Of a stretch of 64,000 bases of DNA, positions 19,326 through 27,991 are shown one piece after another; position 1 is the first letter of the stretch; each line of letters starts with the position of its first letter. A model generated the notes under the pieces. The model made no database searches. It was not told the origin of the DNA and saw only the letters and a list, made by a program, of their open reading frames with translations. The translations under genes were made by a program, and so were the position numbers. The stretch is taken from assembly GCF_900101995.1 (NCBI RefSeq), contig NZ_FNAS01000014.1, forward strand, positions 1-64,000, written 5' to 3'. Source of the stretch: Riemerella columbipharyngis (GTDB lineage Bacteria; Bacteroidota; Bacteroidia; Flavobacteriales; Weeksellaceae).

Positions 19326-19396
19326 TAGCTCCGCCTCAGTTATGAAAAAAGTATAATAAATTGTTTGATATCAGATGCCGTTCATTTCGAAGGATT

Positions 19397-20320
19397 TTAC
19401 GCCTTAGGCAAAAATACTTCTGCAAGCATACATCTCGCACTACCCCCGCCATTGGTTTCTATCGTGTGGAGGTCTGCGGATATGATGCTACAGTATTTTT
19501 CTATTTTTTGTATTTGCAGCGGAGATAGGGTATTGTAAGCACTTTGGCTCATTACCAAAAACCTTTCGCCTTTATCGTTACGAAGCTGTAGCATATTTCC
19601 CGCAAAATGTTCCATCTGCTCTTCCGAGATTTCAAAGATTTCTTTGTTCGTTCCTTTTATGGTGTTTATTACCATTTTGCGTTCTTCCTCGTTATCTATG
19701 GCACTAAGGCAGATGATGACAAAATCCTCAGCCACGCACATCATTACATTTGTGTGGTAGATAGGGAGCCTTTCCTCGCCGGCGTTTTGGAACGAGTGGA
19801 ACACTACGGGCGTGTATCCTATATGCTCGCAAAATTCACGGAACAGCGTTTCGTCTAAACGAATGGACACAGAGCCGTAAGCCAGTTTGTTATCGTGGTC
19901 GAAAATCATACTTCCGGTACCTTCCAGATATTTTCCGCTTTTTTCGGAAGGAGAGAAGTCAAAGATTTCTTTTACCGTGTAGCCTTGGTTTTTCACGGCT
20001 TCTATAATTTCCGGACGTCTTTCATCCCTGCGGTTTGGGGCAAACATTGGGTAGAGGTAGACATTTCCCTCTTGGGAGAAGCTGATCCAGTTGTTTGGGA
20101 AAATAGAATCGGGGGTATGTGGGTTTGGCGTATCTTTTACCGTGATGACGGTGATGCCGTGCTGTCTAAGTTTTTCCACAAAGCGATTAAACTCAGCCAA
20201 GGCTTTTTCTTGGGTATTGCCGAGTTCCTCGTGGATTTGGAAATAGTTATTTTCTGCCGTTTGAGTATTAAATTCAAAAGCTACAGGCTCTATCATAAGT
20301 ACAGTATCCGCTGTTTGCAT
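19397..20320 (-). CDS. ctlX: CtlX-type citrulline/arginine hydrolase (amidinotransferase family)
   Basis: A 307-residue protein of the guanidine-modifying (arginine deiminase/amidinotransferase) fold. It has MIEPVAFEFNTQTAENNYFQ near the start, DSIFPNNWISF, EGTGSMIFD, YHTNVMMCV with the catalytic His, and the nucleophile Cys in the C-terminal GGGSARCMLAE. This pattern matches proteins annotated as the citrulline utilization hydrolase CtlX, though substrate assignment is by family. The start at 20320 is chosen because a longer frame from TTG at 20338 begins inside the -7 box TAtcTTTGC (20335-20343, minus strand). Confidence 0.85.
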   Translation of the reverse strand: MQTADTVLMIEPVAFEFNTQTAENNYFQIHEELGNTQEKALAEFNRFVEKLRQHGITVITVKDTPNPHTPDSIFPNNWISFSQEGNVYLYPMFAPNRRDERRPEIIEAVKNQGYTVKEIFDFSPSEKSGKYLEGTGSMIFDHDNKLAYGSVSIRLDETLFREFCEHIGYTPVVFHSFQNAGEERLPIYHTNVMMCVAEDFVIICLSAIDNEEERKMVINTIKGTNKEIFEISEEQMEHFAGNMLQLRNDKGERFLVMSQSAYNTLSPLQIQKIEKYCSIISADLHTIETNGGGSARCMLAEVFLPKA

Positions 20321-20334
20321 CTCTAAATTTTTCC

Positions 20335-20343
20335 GCAAAGATA
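20335..20343 (-). promoter_or_regulatory. -7 element of the ctlX promoter
   Basis: Minus-strand TAtcTTTGC ends 14 bases before the ATG at 20320. Confidence 0.6.
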
Positions 20344-20430
20344 ATTATTTTTCTATTTAGGTTAAAGGAGTGGATCTGGCTTGTACTAAAAAAACAAATG
20401 GATTTGTTCTCAATAATCTAATATAGGTAA

Positions 20431-21208
20431 TCAGTCTACTTCATTAAGTTTATCAAATACAAGTTTACGAATTTCACTTTCACTTTTATTTTTGACAGAT
20501 ATAATAATATTTTGTTCAAAGAGATAATTCAATTTTTTTGAATTATTAAGTAATAAGAAATCGCGTAAATGATTATAATTTTCTCACTTATTGCCTGTTT
20601 TACGATTGAAATTTTCGCTAACTTCATTATATAAATTTAATTTATATGCATCTTCTTTTTCAGGGTTTTTAAATACTTTTCCAAAAAGAATAATGTGCTT
20701 TTTCTTGGAACTATCGTATGTTATCAGATATACATAAAAATCTATCCAGTCAATGTTTAATTTGTTTTCTTTTGCTTTTTTCTATAAAGTTTAGATACTT
20801 GTATAAGCATAAAGGGTCTTTTCCTTTAGAATTTTCAATATTTATCTGTTTTGAATTGATGTTCTTTCTGTATTTTACTTCTACGAATGTAATTTTTAAA
20901 ATGTTTTTACTAGGAGTGTTGCTAGAGAGAATGTCTTGATTGTAAGCTAATTTCCAAATGACAAAGTCGGGAAAGTTTTGTATTAATTTTTGCAGTATTG
21001 AAAATATATTGTTATCATAAGTACCATCTTTCACAATGGTATCATTAACACTAAACAATGTACTAATACTTGGAAGCAAACCGGAAATTTTCTCGTTCCC
21101 AAGAGGGATGATGTTATAATTCAGCTTAGAAAAATGATATTCACAAATCAGCTCAGCAATAAACCCTTTTAGATTTGTATAATTTGAAGTTGTAAAACTA
21201 GTAATCAT
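20431..21208 (-). pseudogene. Decayed PD-(D/E)XK nuclease-like gene
   Basis: The first 152 codons (21208 down to 20750) are open and carry the pattern of a PD-(D/E)XK nuclease: a Glu in KGFIAELICEY, then PD in NFPDFVIWK, then ExK in TFVEVKYR. The frame then stops, but the next frame continues directly with a coding-like sequence starting KLNIDWIDFYVYLITYDSS. It is interrupted by an in-frame TGA at 20584-20586, then reads on to a final TGA at 20431-20433. The simplest reading is a gene of about 255 codons with one frameshift near 20750-20770 and one nonsense change. It lies five bases after the HRDC pseudogene. Such nucleases are often found in defence or repair loci. The specific family was not recognised. 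Confidence 0.7.
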
Positions 21209-21212
21209 AGTG

Positions 21213-21657
21213 TTAAATGGAATTTAATAAAGCAATAATATCTTCTCCGTATTTTTTCTTTTTGAGATTCCCAATTCCAAAAATATTTGCTAGCTCTTCA
21301 ACTGTCGTAGGTTTATTTTTGGCTAAAGAAATAATAGATTTATTTGTTAAAATCATATAAGACGGGATTCCTTCATTCTTAGCAGTATCAAGTCGCCATT
21401 GCTTAAAATATGCCACTATTTGTTTTTCTTGTTCACTAAGTGTCTCTTCATTTAGATTTTCTTTTTCAGCATATTCTATATAATTTTTTCAATTTCATTA
21501 TAGTGAATCAATATAGTCCAATAATTAACTTTTCCCTCTACAAAATTAGTAGAAGATTTTTTAAAATCTACTTTTTAAAGAAATATGTTCAAAATCTCTT
21601 GATTTTTCTCAAAATTTTCTTTGTCTAATCTAATATTATGGACCTTAATTTTATCAT
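21213..21657 (-). pseudogene. Decayed HRDC-domain gene
   Basis: The 3' part encodes an HRDC domain: KQWRLDTAKNEGIPSYMIL, then the TVEELANIFGIG helix-turn and KYGEDIIALL at the C-terminus. HRDC domains bind nucleic acid in RecQ helicases and RNase D. Upstream the coding sequence continues, but only by hopping frames: a piece with KVHNIRLDKENFEKNQEI, then after a shift at an A-run near 21570 a piece with SSTNFVEGKVNYWTILIHYNE, then after another shift near 21485 the HRDC part. A likely start ATG at 21657 is itself one base out of frame. So the gene, about 145 codons long, is broken in three places. It is followed after five bases by the nuclease pseudogene. Confidence 0.65.
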
Positions 21658-21778
21658 TTTTTTACTCAAGTTTAATAATTCATAAACTTAGGAAATAATT
21701 AGAGAATAAAAAAAGAAGATTTTCTATTATTTTCTACCAAGTTTTTTATTAACTTTACGCATCTAAAAATTTTATACA

Positions 21779-23548
21779 ATGAGACCTTCCGAAAAAATAG
21801 TAGCATTACGTAATAAAATGCAAGAAAAGCATATCGATGCTTTCATCGTCTATTCCGCAGACCCCCATATGAGCGAATACCTGCCGAAAGAATGGCAAGA
21901 GAGAAGCTGGCTTTCCGGATTTACCGGCTCTGCTGGATTTGTGGTTATTACCAAGAATAAAGGCGGACTCTGGACGGACGGAAGATATTTCGTACAAGCA
22001 ACACAGGAACTCAAAGATTCGGATATTGAACTAATGAAAGAAGGGGTGGAAGGAACGCCTCACTATATCGATTGGATTTTGGAACAAGTCCCTGAAAACG
22101 GATGCATAGCCGTAAACGCACTTGCTACCTCTCACGCCAACTGGGAAACCTTAAAACAAAATTTATCCCCCAAAAATATCACACTGCTGAATGAACCTTT
22201 ACTAAAAGAAATTTGGAGCGATAGAGGCATACCTTCTAAAAATGAAATCTTTGCCCATCCGCTGAAATGGGCAGGACAGTCTGTAACGGATAAGATAAAT
22301 AAAATCCGCCAAGCAATGTCCGAAAAAGGGGCAACAGCACACATTATATCGAGCTTGGACGATGTCGCCTGGACACTCAATCTAAGGGGGAGCGACGTGG
22401 AATGCAATCCCGTATTTTTAGGATATATTTTCCTTACAAAAGACAAGGCTATGCTTTTTGTGGATAAGGAAAAACTCAACTCCGAAGCCATTCAGCAAAT
22501 GAAAGAGGCACAAGTAGAACTGCACGAGTACAATACTTTTTTTGATGTTCTAAACACCATTGAAAACGAAAAGGTGTTGATTTCTCCTAATTGCAACCAG
22601 TCTACATTTGAAGCGTTAAAAGATAAAAACACTTTTATTCTATCCACTGTTCCCGGCAACTTAATGAAAGCTATTAAAAATGGTGTAGAATTGGAAGGAT
22701 TCCGTACCGTAATGGTAAGAGACGGGGTGGCAATGATAAAATTCCTATATTGGCTGAAACACCAAGCCGGTAAAGAGCCTATGGACGAATACACTATAGG
22801 AGAAAAACTGAGAGGCTTCCGTGCAGAGGGCGAAAACTTTGTAGGGACAAGTTTCGGCAGTATCGTTGGGTACAAAGGCAATGGTGCCATTGTCCATTAT
22901 TCGGCTAAGGAAGATAATTGTGCCGCCGTAACGAACGACGGAAGCATCTTGGTAGATTCAGGCGGACAATATTTAGAAGGAACTACCGATATTACAAGAA
23001 CTTTAGCTTTAGGCAATGTTTCTGACGATTTCAAAAAAGACAGTACCCTTGTACTCAAAGGTATGATCAATCTGTCGTTGATAAAATTCCCAAAAGGAAG
23101 CAGAGGTTTTCATCTTGATACCATCGCACGCTTACCGCTTTGGATGGACGGTAAAGACTATGCCCACGGTACAGGACACGGTGTAGGAAGCTTTATGAAT
23201 GTACACGAAGGACCGCAGAATATCCGCAAAGATATGAACCCGCAAGAGCTCCTCCCCGGAATGGTATGCTCCAATGAACCGGGATTTTATGTAGAAGGGA
23301 AATACGGCATACGCCACGAAAATTTGGTCGTGGTAAAAGAATTAGAGCAAACGCCGTACGGCACTTTTTATGGCTTCGAGACGCTAACGATTTGTCCGTT
23401 CTTCAAGGACATCATCGTAGAGGAAATGCTCACTCCGGTTGAGAAAAAATGGCTGAACGACTACCACCGCTTCTGCGAAGAAAAACTTTCGCCCTACCTC
23501 GAAGGAGAGGTAAAAGAATGGTTCGCTGAACTTGTAAAACCTTTATAA
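21779..23548 (+). CDS. pepP: Xaa-Pro aminopeptidase (M24B, aminopeptidase P)
   Basis: A 589-residue cytoplasmic metallopeptidase removing N-terminal residues that precede proline. It has two creatinase-like N-terminal domains (about residues 1-310) and the C-terminal pita-bread domain. Metal ligands are visible: Asp in ILVDSGGQY, Asp in GTTDITRTL, His in HGTGHGVGSFMNVHEGP, Glu in SNEPGFY and Glu in IRHENLVVV. The length of about 590 fits the three-domain, dimeric type rather than the 440-residue E. coli type. A hairpin terminator follows at 23555. Confidence 0.94.
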   Translation: MRPSEKIVALRNKMQEKHIDAFIVYSADPHMSEYLPKEWQERSWLSGFTGSAGFVVITKNKGGLWTDGRYFVQATQELKDSDIELMKEGVEGTPHYIDWILEQVPENGCIAVNALATSHANWETLKQNLSPKNITLLNEPLLKEIWSDRGIPSKNEIFAHPLKWAGQSVTDKINKIRQAMSEKGATAHIISSLDDVAWTLNLRGSDVECNPVFLGYIFLTKDKAMLFVDKEKLNSEAIQQMKEAQVELHEYNTFFDVLNTIENEKVLISPNCNQSTFEALKDKNTFILSTVPGNLMKAIKNGVELEGFRTVMVRDGVAMIKFLYWLKHQAGKEPMDEYTIGEKLRGFRAEGENFVGTSFGSIVGYKGNGAIVHYSAKEDNCAAVTNDGSILVDSGGQYLEGTTDITRTLALGNVSDDFKKDSTLVLKGMINLSLIKFPKGSRGFHLDTIARLPLWMDGKDYAHGTGHGVGSFMNVHEGPQNIRKDMNPQELLPGMVCSNEPGFYVEGKYGIRHENLVVVKELEQTPYGTFYGFETLTICPFFKDIIVEEMLTPVEKKWLNDYHRFCEEKLSPYLEGEVKEWFAELVKPL

Positions 23549-23554
23549 ATAAAT

Positions 23555-23580
23555 ATCCGCCTCTCAATAGCGAGGCGGAT
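23555..23580. terminator. Hairpin between convergent pepP and dps
   Basis: Perfect 9-bp stem ATCCGCCTC / GAGGCGGAT with an 8-base loop, in the 53-base gap between the two stops. T-rich flank is better on the minus strand; probably serves both genes. Confidence 0.7.
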
Positions 23581-23601
23581 TGATAAAAATAATCTATATT
23601 A

Positions 23602-24078
23602 TTATTTTCCGAGATAAGAATTGTACATCCACACTTCTTTCTCTTGCTCTGTAATGTAATCACTCATCTGGGAGTTTGTTCCTTCGTCTCCTGCCTCATC
23701 GGTAATATCCAAAAGCTCTCTCTGAAGGTCTATCACTACTTTAAAAGACTCTAATATAAGCTCCACACATTTTTTATCATCACTCAAATCTCTGCTTTCT
23801 TGTATTTTAGAAAGTTTTAGGTAGTCAGAATAATTATGATTAGGCGTAGCTCCCAAAGTCAAAATTCTTTCTGCTATTTCGTCTATTTTAAGAATTAAGC
23901 CATTATATAGCTCCTCAAATTTTGGATGAAGCGTAAAGAACTGATCACCTTTAATGTTCCAATGTGCACCTCTCGTATTTTGATAGAAAACAGAATAATT
24001 AGCCAAAAGTTCATTAAGTTTTTCAGCAATTTTTTTACAATCGGCTTCTTTAAGACCGATAATACTTGCATTTTTCAT
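23602..24078 (-). CDS. dps: Dps-family ferritin-like DNA protection protein
   Basis: A 158-residue member of the Dps family, which forms 12-subunit shells that oxidise and store iron and protect DNA from peroxide. The interface ferroxidase residues are seen in RGAHWNIKGDQFFTLHPKFEELYNGL (His, then Asp/His, then Glu) followed by KIDEIAERILTLG. The long helix near the C-terminus ends with EKEVWMYNSYLGK, and there is no extended basic tail. It has its own promoter and lies downstream of, and in the same direction as, the cbb3 operon. Confidence 0.95.
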   Translation of the reverse strand: MKNASIIGLKEADCKKIAEKLNELLANYSVFYQNTRGAHWNIKGDQFFTLHPKFEELYNGLILKIDEIAERILTLGATPNHNYSDYLKLSKIQESRDLSDDKKCVELILESFKVVIDLQRELLDITDEAGDEGTNSQMSDYITEQEKEVWMYNSYLGK

Positions 24079-24110
24079 AGTATTTTTTTTTTAAGATTTT
24101 AATTTCAAGT

Positions 24111-24119
24111 GCAAAAATA
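24111..24119 (-). promoter_or_regulatory. -7 element of the dps promoter
   Basis: Minus-strand TAttTTTGC, 32 bases before the dps ATG. Confidence 0.6.
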
Positions 24120-24182
24120 CAGCCAAACTCGGAAAACACCAATAGTAAAAACCTATACAGATTATAAATAATATTGATAATA

Positions 24183-24929
24183 TCAATGGCAGGTTTTTCC
24201 GCTCTTTTCTGTCCCACTTTTGTCCATTTCCATTTTACCGACTTGCAGCATTTCTTTCTTAGGAGAAACATAGGGAATTCCTATATCCAAGCCTCTAAGA
24301 ACAAAAAGCCCTCCTAATATCAGCATCAAAACGGGAACAAATTTCAATATCTGTGTTCTCACTACCACCGTTAATATATTTCCAAAAGCCACAGCAACAA
24401 ACATAAACGGAAAAGTTCCTAATCCGAATAAAGCCATAAATGTCGTACTCTTCCACATATCTCCGGCTGCCAAAGATGCTGTAAGTGCCATATAGACCAT
24501 GCCACAAGGTAAAAGCCCATTGAGCACGCCTGTAAGAAATCTTGAAGAATATCCCGTTTGGGAAAGCAGAGTTCCCAATTTAATTTTCACTTGAAATAAA
24601 AGTTTAGACAGAAACGGTATTTTCGTTGCAAAATCAGTTCCTCTAAAAGAAGTAACTGACATTAGTATCAATATTATTCCTGCGAAAACAGTAAGAGTCT
24701 GCTGTAATCCTGCCAATTGAAATCCCTCTCCTACAATACCGAAAACAAGCCCCAATAAAGTATAAGTAGTAATCCGCCCTAATTGATAAATAAAATTTTG
24801 AAGATAAAAATTAGAACTTTGCTTTTTAGAAATCCCCATAGACATAGCTATAGGCCCACACATACCCAAGCAATGAAACCCAGATGTAAACCCAAGAGTA
24901 ATAGCGGATAAAATAAGTGCTATTTCCAT
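24183..24929 (-). CDS. SafE/TauE-type membrane protein of the cbb3 cluster
   Basis: A 248-residue polytopic membrane protein of the sulfite exporter TauE/SafE (UreH-like) family. The conserved start TSGFHCLGMCGPIAMSMG contains the C-x-x-x-C metal-like motif characteristic of the members linked to cytochrome oxidase, and about six hydrophobic segments follow, with GLLPCGMVYMAL in the middle. The C-terminus is a charged tail. It overlaps the end of fixH by 10 bases and is the last gene of the cco operon, so a role in copper or cofactor delivery to the oxidase is a reasonable inference. Confidence 0.85.
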   Translation of the reverse strand: MEIALILSAITLGFTSGFHCLGMCGPIAMSMGISKKQSSNFYLQNFIYQLGRITTYTLLGLVFGIVGEGFQLAGLQQTLTVFAGIILILMSVTSFRGTDFATKIPFLSKLLFQVKIKLGTLLSQTGYSSRFLTGVLNGLLPCGMVYMALTASLAAGDMWKSTTFMALFGLGTFPFMFVAVAFGNILTVVVRTQILKFVPVLMLILGGLFVLRGLDIGIPYVSPKKEMLQVGKMEMDKSGTEKSGKTCH

Positions 24930-25378
24930 TCTAAATCATAATCTATTTGATAATCCGTATTATCCTTAGTCCAAGAAACTTTCAAGATATAGCCTCCATA
25001 GACCAATACTTTAGCCGGAATAAAAAAAGAATTATTTTTATCCAATACCATTTTCTTCCGTATATCCAAATTCTTGTTATCTACCCGATAGAGATATATA
25101 CTGAATGTTGAATTTTGATTATTGATATCCTTTGGAAAGGTTACGGTTATCCCTGTGCGGTTTTGTTTATAATTAGGGGCTTCAGGAAGAGCTTTCGCAT
25201 TGTTTTTTGCATCTATTACTTTTTGATAGCCCATTTCTTCTTGATAATAATTCTCAGAAACCAGCTCAGAATTTTGCTGTCCATGAGAAAAAACAAAAAT
25301 CATGTACAAGATAAAACCAATAAAAGAAGCTAATGCTAAAATGACACCGTGTCCCCAGGTAAACTTATTTTTTTTCAT
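24920..25378 (-). CDS. ccoH: FixH/CcoH-family cbb3 assembly protein
   Basis: A 152-residue protein with one N-terminal membrane helix (HGVILALASFIGFILYMIFVF) and a periplasmic beta-rich domain, matching FixH/CcoH, which helps assemble cbb3 oxidase. The motif SENYYQEEMGYQKVIDA is typical of the family. It shares one base with the stop of ccoG upstream and overlaps the SafE gene downstream, so translation of the three is tightly linked. Confidence 0.9.
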   Translation of the reverse strand: MKKNKFTWGHGVILALASFIGFILYMIFVFSHGQQNSELVSENYYQEEMGYQKVIDAKNNAKALPEAPNYKQNRTGITVTFPKDINNQNSTFSIYLYRVDNKNLDIRKKMVLDKNNSFFIPAKVLVYGGYILKVSWTKDNTDYQIDYDLEWK

Positions 25379-26826
25379 TAGAACTGCATTGAAAAAGGTC
25401 CTTCAAAATAAGTTTTGAATGTAGTAAGTTTCTCTCCTTTTTTATTATAAACTCCTATGATTAAGTTTTGCTTTTGGAGTTTTACTTGGCTTTTAGGAAA
25501 AGAAATATTCACCGAACCTTTTGATATTTTATTTTTCTCAAGTACAATTTTCGAGCCACTGCTATAAGTAATATTACCATTATTAGGTTCCTCTATCTTA
25601 AAGGTTACTTCCATTGACTCATTAGACTTATTGATTAAAGTATAATTGTATATATTGGATATTCGATTTCCCGTATAAAAGAAAGTACTACCTTCGGGTT
25701 TAATGAATTTTGCCTCCATCGAACCTCGATTATAGAGTAAAAATCCTAAGAAAACTTGCAAAGCAATAAGCACAGCTGCATATGCTTTCATACGAACTGT
25801 GAATTTGAATTTTTCTCCTTTCTCTATCTCAGCCTCTGTGGCATAGCGGATAAGACCTTTTGGAAGCCCTACCTTTTCCATTACTTCATTACAAGCATCT
25901 ATACACGCTGTACAGTTCACACACTCCAATTGCTGTCCGTTTCTAATGTCTATCCCTGTAGGACATACAACCACGCATTGCTGGCAATCAATACAATCTC
26001 CTTTTCCTAAAGCTTTTCTATCCTCATTTTTTCGCCATTTAGAGCGGTTTTCGCCTCTTTTGAAATCATAGTAAACATTGATCGTCTGCTTATCAATCAA
26101 AACTCCTTGAAGCCTTCCATAAGGACAAACCAATGTACACGCCTGCTCTCTAAACCATGCAAATACCAAATAAAATGTAGCTGTGAAGAGAATCATTACA
26201 ATAAAGTTCGTTGGATAAGTAATAGGTCCTGCTTTCATTATTTTGAAAACCTCCTGATATCCTACGACATACATAAACATAAAGTGGGTCACAAGCAAAG
26301 AAATAGCAATATATATAGACCATTTCAGCAGTCTTTTTCTTATTTTCTCTGCATCCCACTCTTGCTTATCTAATTTGATTTGTTTGTTTCTATCCCCCTC
26401 TATCCAATATTCTATTTTCCGAAAAACTCCTTCTAAGAATATAGTCTGAGGACAAATCCAGCCGCAAAAAATACGCCCAAAAGCAACTGTAAAAACAATA
26501 ATAAAAACAATAGAAGCTATAGCCCCCATTGTTAATATAAAAAAATCCTGAGGATAAAATGGCTGCCCTGCTATATAAAATCTTCTATCAATAATATTGA
26601 TTAGTAGAAAAGGGTTGCCATTGATTTTAATAAAAGGAGTGATAAAAAAAATGGCTAATAGAAAAACAGAAACATAACTTCTATAATCCGTATACTTTCC
26701 ACTTGGTTTCTTGGGATATACCCATTTCCTTTTACCAGTATTATCCATTGTACCAACGGAATCACGGAAAGTAGTCGCCTCTATAACCGAACCTGTCGGA
26801 TTGTTTCTGTAATTTGTATCAGCCAT
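25378..26826 (-). CDS. ccoG: CcoG (RdxA/FixG) ferredoxin-like membrane protein
   Basis: A 482-residue membrane protein with several hydrophobic segments, and two four-cysteine ferredoxin motifs in the middle (CIDCQQCVVVCPTG, then CVNCTACIDACNEV). CcoG reduces copper for insertion into the cbb3 oxidase. The first cysteines GWICPQ and CTLVCPYG match the family. The C-terminal part is an Ig-like periplasmic domain. The start at 26826 is chosen over a TTG seven codons upstream because it is an ATG and gives the normal N-terminus. The gene follows ccoP by about 60 bases. Confidence 0.93.
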   Translation of the reverse strand: MADTNYRNNPTGSVIEATTFRDSVGTMDNTGKRKWVYPKKPSGKYTDYRSYVSVFLLAIFFITPFIKINGNPFLLINIIDRRFYIAGQPFYPQDFFILTMGAIASIVFIIVFTVAFGRIFCGWICPQTIFLEGVFRKIEYWIEGDRNKQIKLDKQEWDAEKIRKRLLKWSIYIAISLLVTHFMFMYVVGYQEVFKIMKAGPITYPTNFIVMILFTATFYLVFAWFREQACTLVCPYGRLQGVLIDKQTINVYYDFKRGENRSKWRKNEDRKALGKGDCIDCQQCVVVCPTGIDIRNGQQLECVNCTACIDACNEVMEKVGLPKGLIRYATEAEIEKGEKFKFTVRMKAYAAVLIALQVFLGFLLYNRGSMEAKFIKPEGSTFFYTGNRISNIYNYTLINKSNESMEVTFKIEEPNNGNITYSSGSKIVLEKNKISKGSVNISFPKSQVKLQKQNLIIGVYNKKGEKLTTFKTYFEGPFSMQF

Positions 26827-26885
26827 TTTATCTAATCCTTTATTCAATAAAAGAATTAAAACTAAATTTTTTTAATTTATAATTA

Positions 26886-27761
26886 TTATTTTTCCCAAGT
26901 AACCTCTTCACCTTGTGCCGGCGCTCCTCCTTGTTCCGGAGTAATAGGAGCTTGCTCTTGATTGATATGATAAACATAAGCTGCTACTTTCTGAATATCA
27001 AAACCATTAAGCATACCATCTTTACCCCATGCCGGCATAGCTGTACCTGGCACACCGTTTTCCACAATTTCGAAAACACTTTTGAATAAAGTTTTTTCAG
27101 GGTGATTGATCCAATATTTATCCGTAAGGTTCGGACCAATTCCTCCTTTACCTCCATCCATATGGCATTTTACACAGTTTTCCTCAAAAATTTGTTTTCC
27201 ATCAGCTATATTATCAGCAGAATATTTAGCTGTTTCTAATGTAGGCGGAGGTGTATTTTTTATCCACTCTGCTATGCTCGCCATTTCTTGCTTATGCTCT
27301 TCCTCGTACTCTTTATCAGGGTGTGCAAACGGTGTAAAAGAGAAAGCTACGATATAAATAATCAAGTATGCAAATCCAAAATAAAACATTCCTAACCACC
27401 ATTTCGGAAGCTGGTTGTCCAGCTCCATAATTCCATCAAAACCATGATCTATAAGCAAATCTTTTTCTTCTGCAACGGCTTGCTTTTTAAACGCACTATC
27501 CCACGCTCTCTTATAGAAAGGAATTTTCTTTTGCTCAAGATACAATTTTTTCTCTTCATCTGATAGCTTTTCAAATTGTTGATTCTCTATCAAATCTCCT
27601 ATCGCATTGTGAATAAAAACTAACACAATACTTATAACCACAGTCCCCCAAAAATATGGAGACTTAAGATAAGCACTACTCTGCACAAACATATAATAGA
27701 GTACATTCATCACAATAAGTACTGCTACTATGTTTAAAAAAACGGGTGTTCTTTGTTTCAT
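26886..27761 (-). CDS. ccoP: cbb3 oxidase subunit CcoP, one heme c
   Basis: A 291-residue membrane-anchored cytochrome c subunit. Two hydrophobic segments lie near the N-terminus (about residues 10-50) and one at about 125-150. A single heme c site follows: CVKCHMDGGKGG with the axial methionine in GTAMPAWG. The proteobacterial CcoP has two CxxCH motifs; only one is present here, at about residue 200, which is a known trait of Bacteroidota. It is 8 bases after ccoQ, in the operon, and passes electrons to the CcoNO subunit. Confidence 0.92.
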   Translation of the reverse strand: MKQRTPVFLNIVAVLIVMNVLYYMFVQSSAYLKSPYFWGTVVISIVLVFIHNAIGDLIENQQFEKLSDEEKKLYLEQKKIPFYKRAWDSAFKKQAVAEEKDLLIDHGFDGIMELDNQLPKWWLGMFYFGFAYLIIYIVAFSFTPFAHPDKEYEEEHKQEMASIAEWIKNTPPPTLETAKYSADNIADGKQIFEENCVKCHMDGGKGGIGPNLTDKYWINHPEKTLFKSVFEIVENGVPGTAMPAWGKDGMLNGFDIQKVAAYVYHINQEQAPITPEQGGAPAQGEEVTWEK

Positions 27762-27769
27762 GATATTAT

Positions 27770-27964
27770 TTATTTTTGATAATCAATAGTTTCGTCATCA
27801 TTATCCTCTAGCGGGGTACTTGCTTCTTCTTTATAATATGTTTTTGGTTTATTCATTACATACCATACAATTGCTGCAAAAAGAATCATAAACAATATCA
27901 TAGATATAATCTGAAAATGACTATTCCCCTCTGATAAAATATCTTTAAAGCTTTGTGGTATCAT
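27770..27964 (-). CDS. ccoQ: Small cbb3 subunit CcoQ
   Basis: A 64-residue protein with one transmembrane helix (about residues 18-38, IISMILFMILFAAIVWYV), then a short charged tail of acidic residues, as in CcoQ/FixQ. It lies between ccoNO and ccoP, in the usual operon position. Proteins of this size give weak similarity, so the call depends on context. Confidence 0.8.
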   Translation of the reverse strand: MIPQSFKDILSEGNSHFQIISMILFMILFAAIVWYVMNKPKTYYKEEASTPLEDNDDETIDYQK

Positions 27965-27991
27965 AACGAAACTATTGAAATCCTTTAGTTA

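Noticed and set aside
20750-20770. Programmed frameshifting in the nuclease gene
   Set aside because: No slippery heptamer with a downstream structure is obvious, and a further in-frame TGA follows, so decay is the better explanation.
20718-20939. Plus-strand 73-codon hydrophobic frame
   Set aside because: Antisense to the nuclease pseudogene, whose restored frame gives a better protein.
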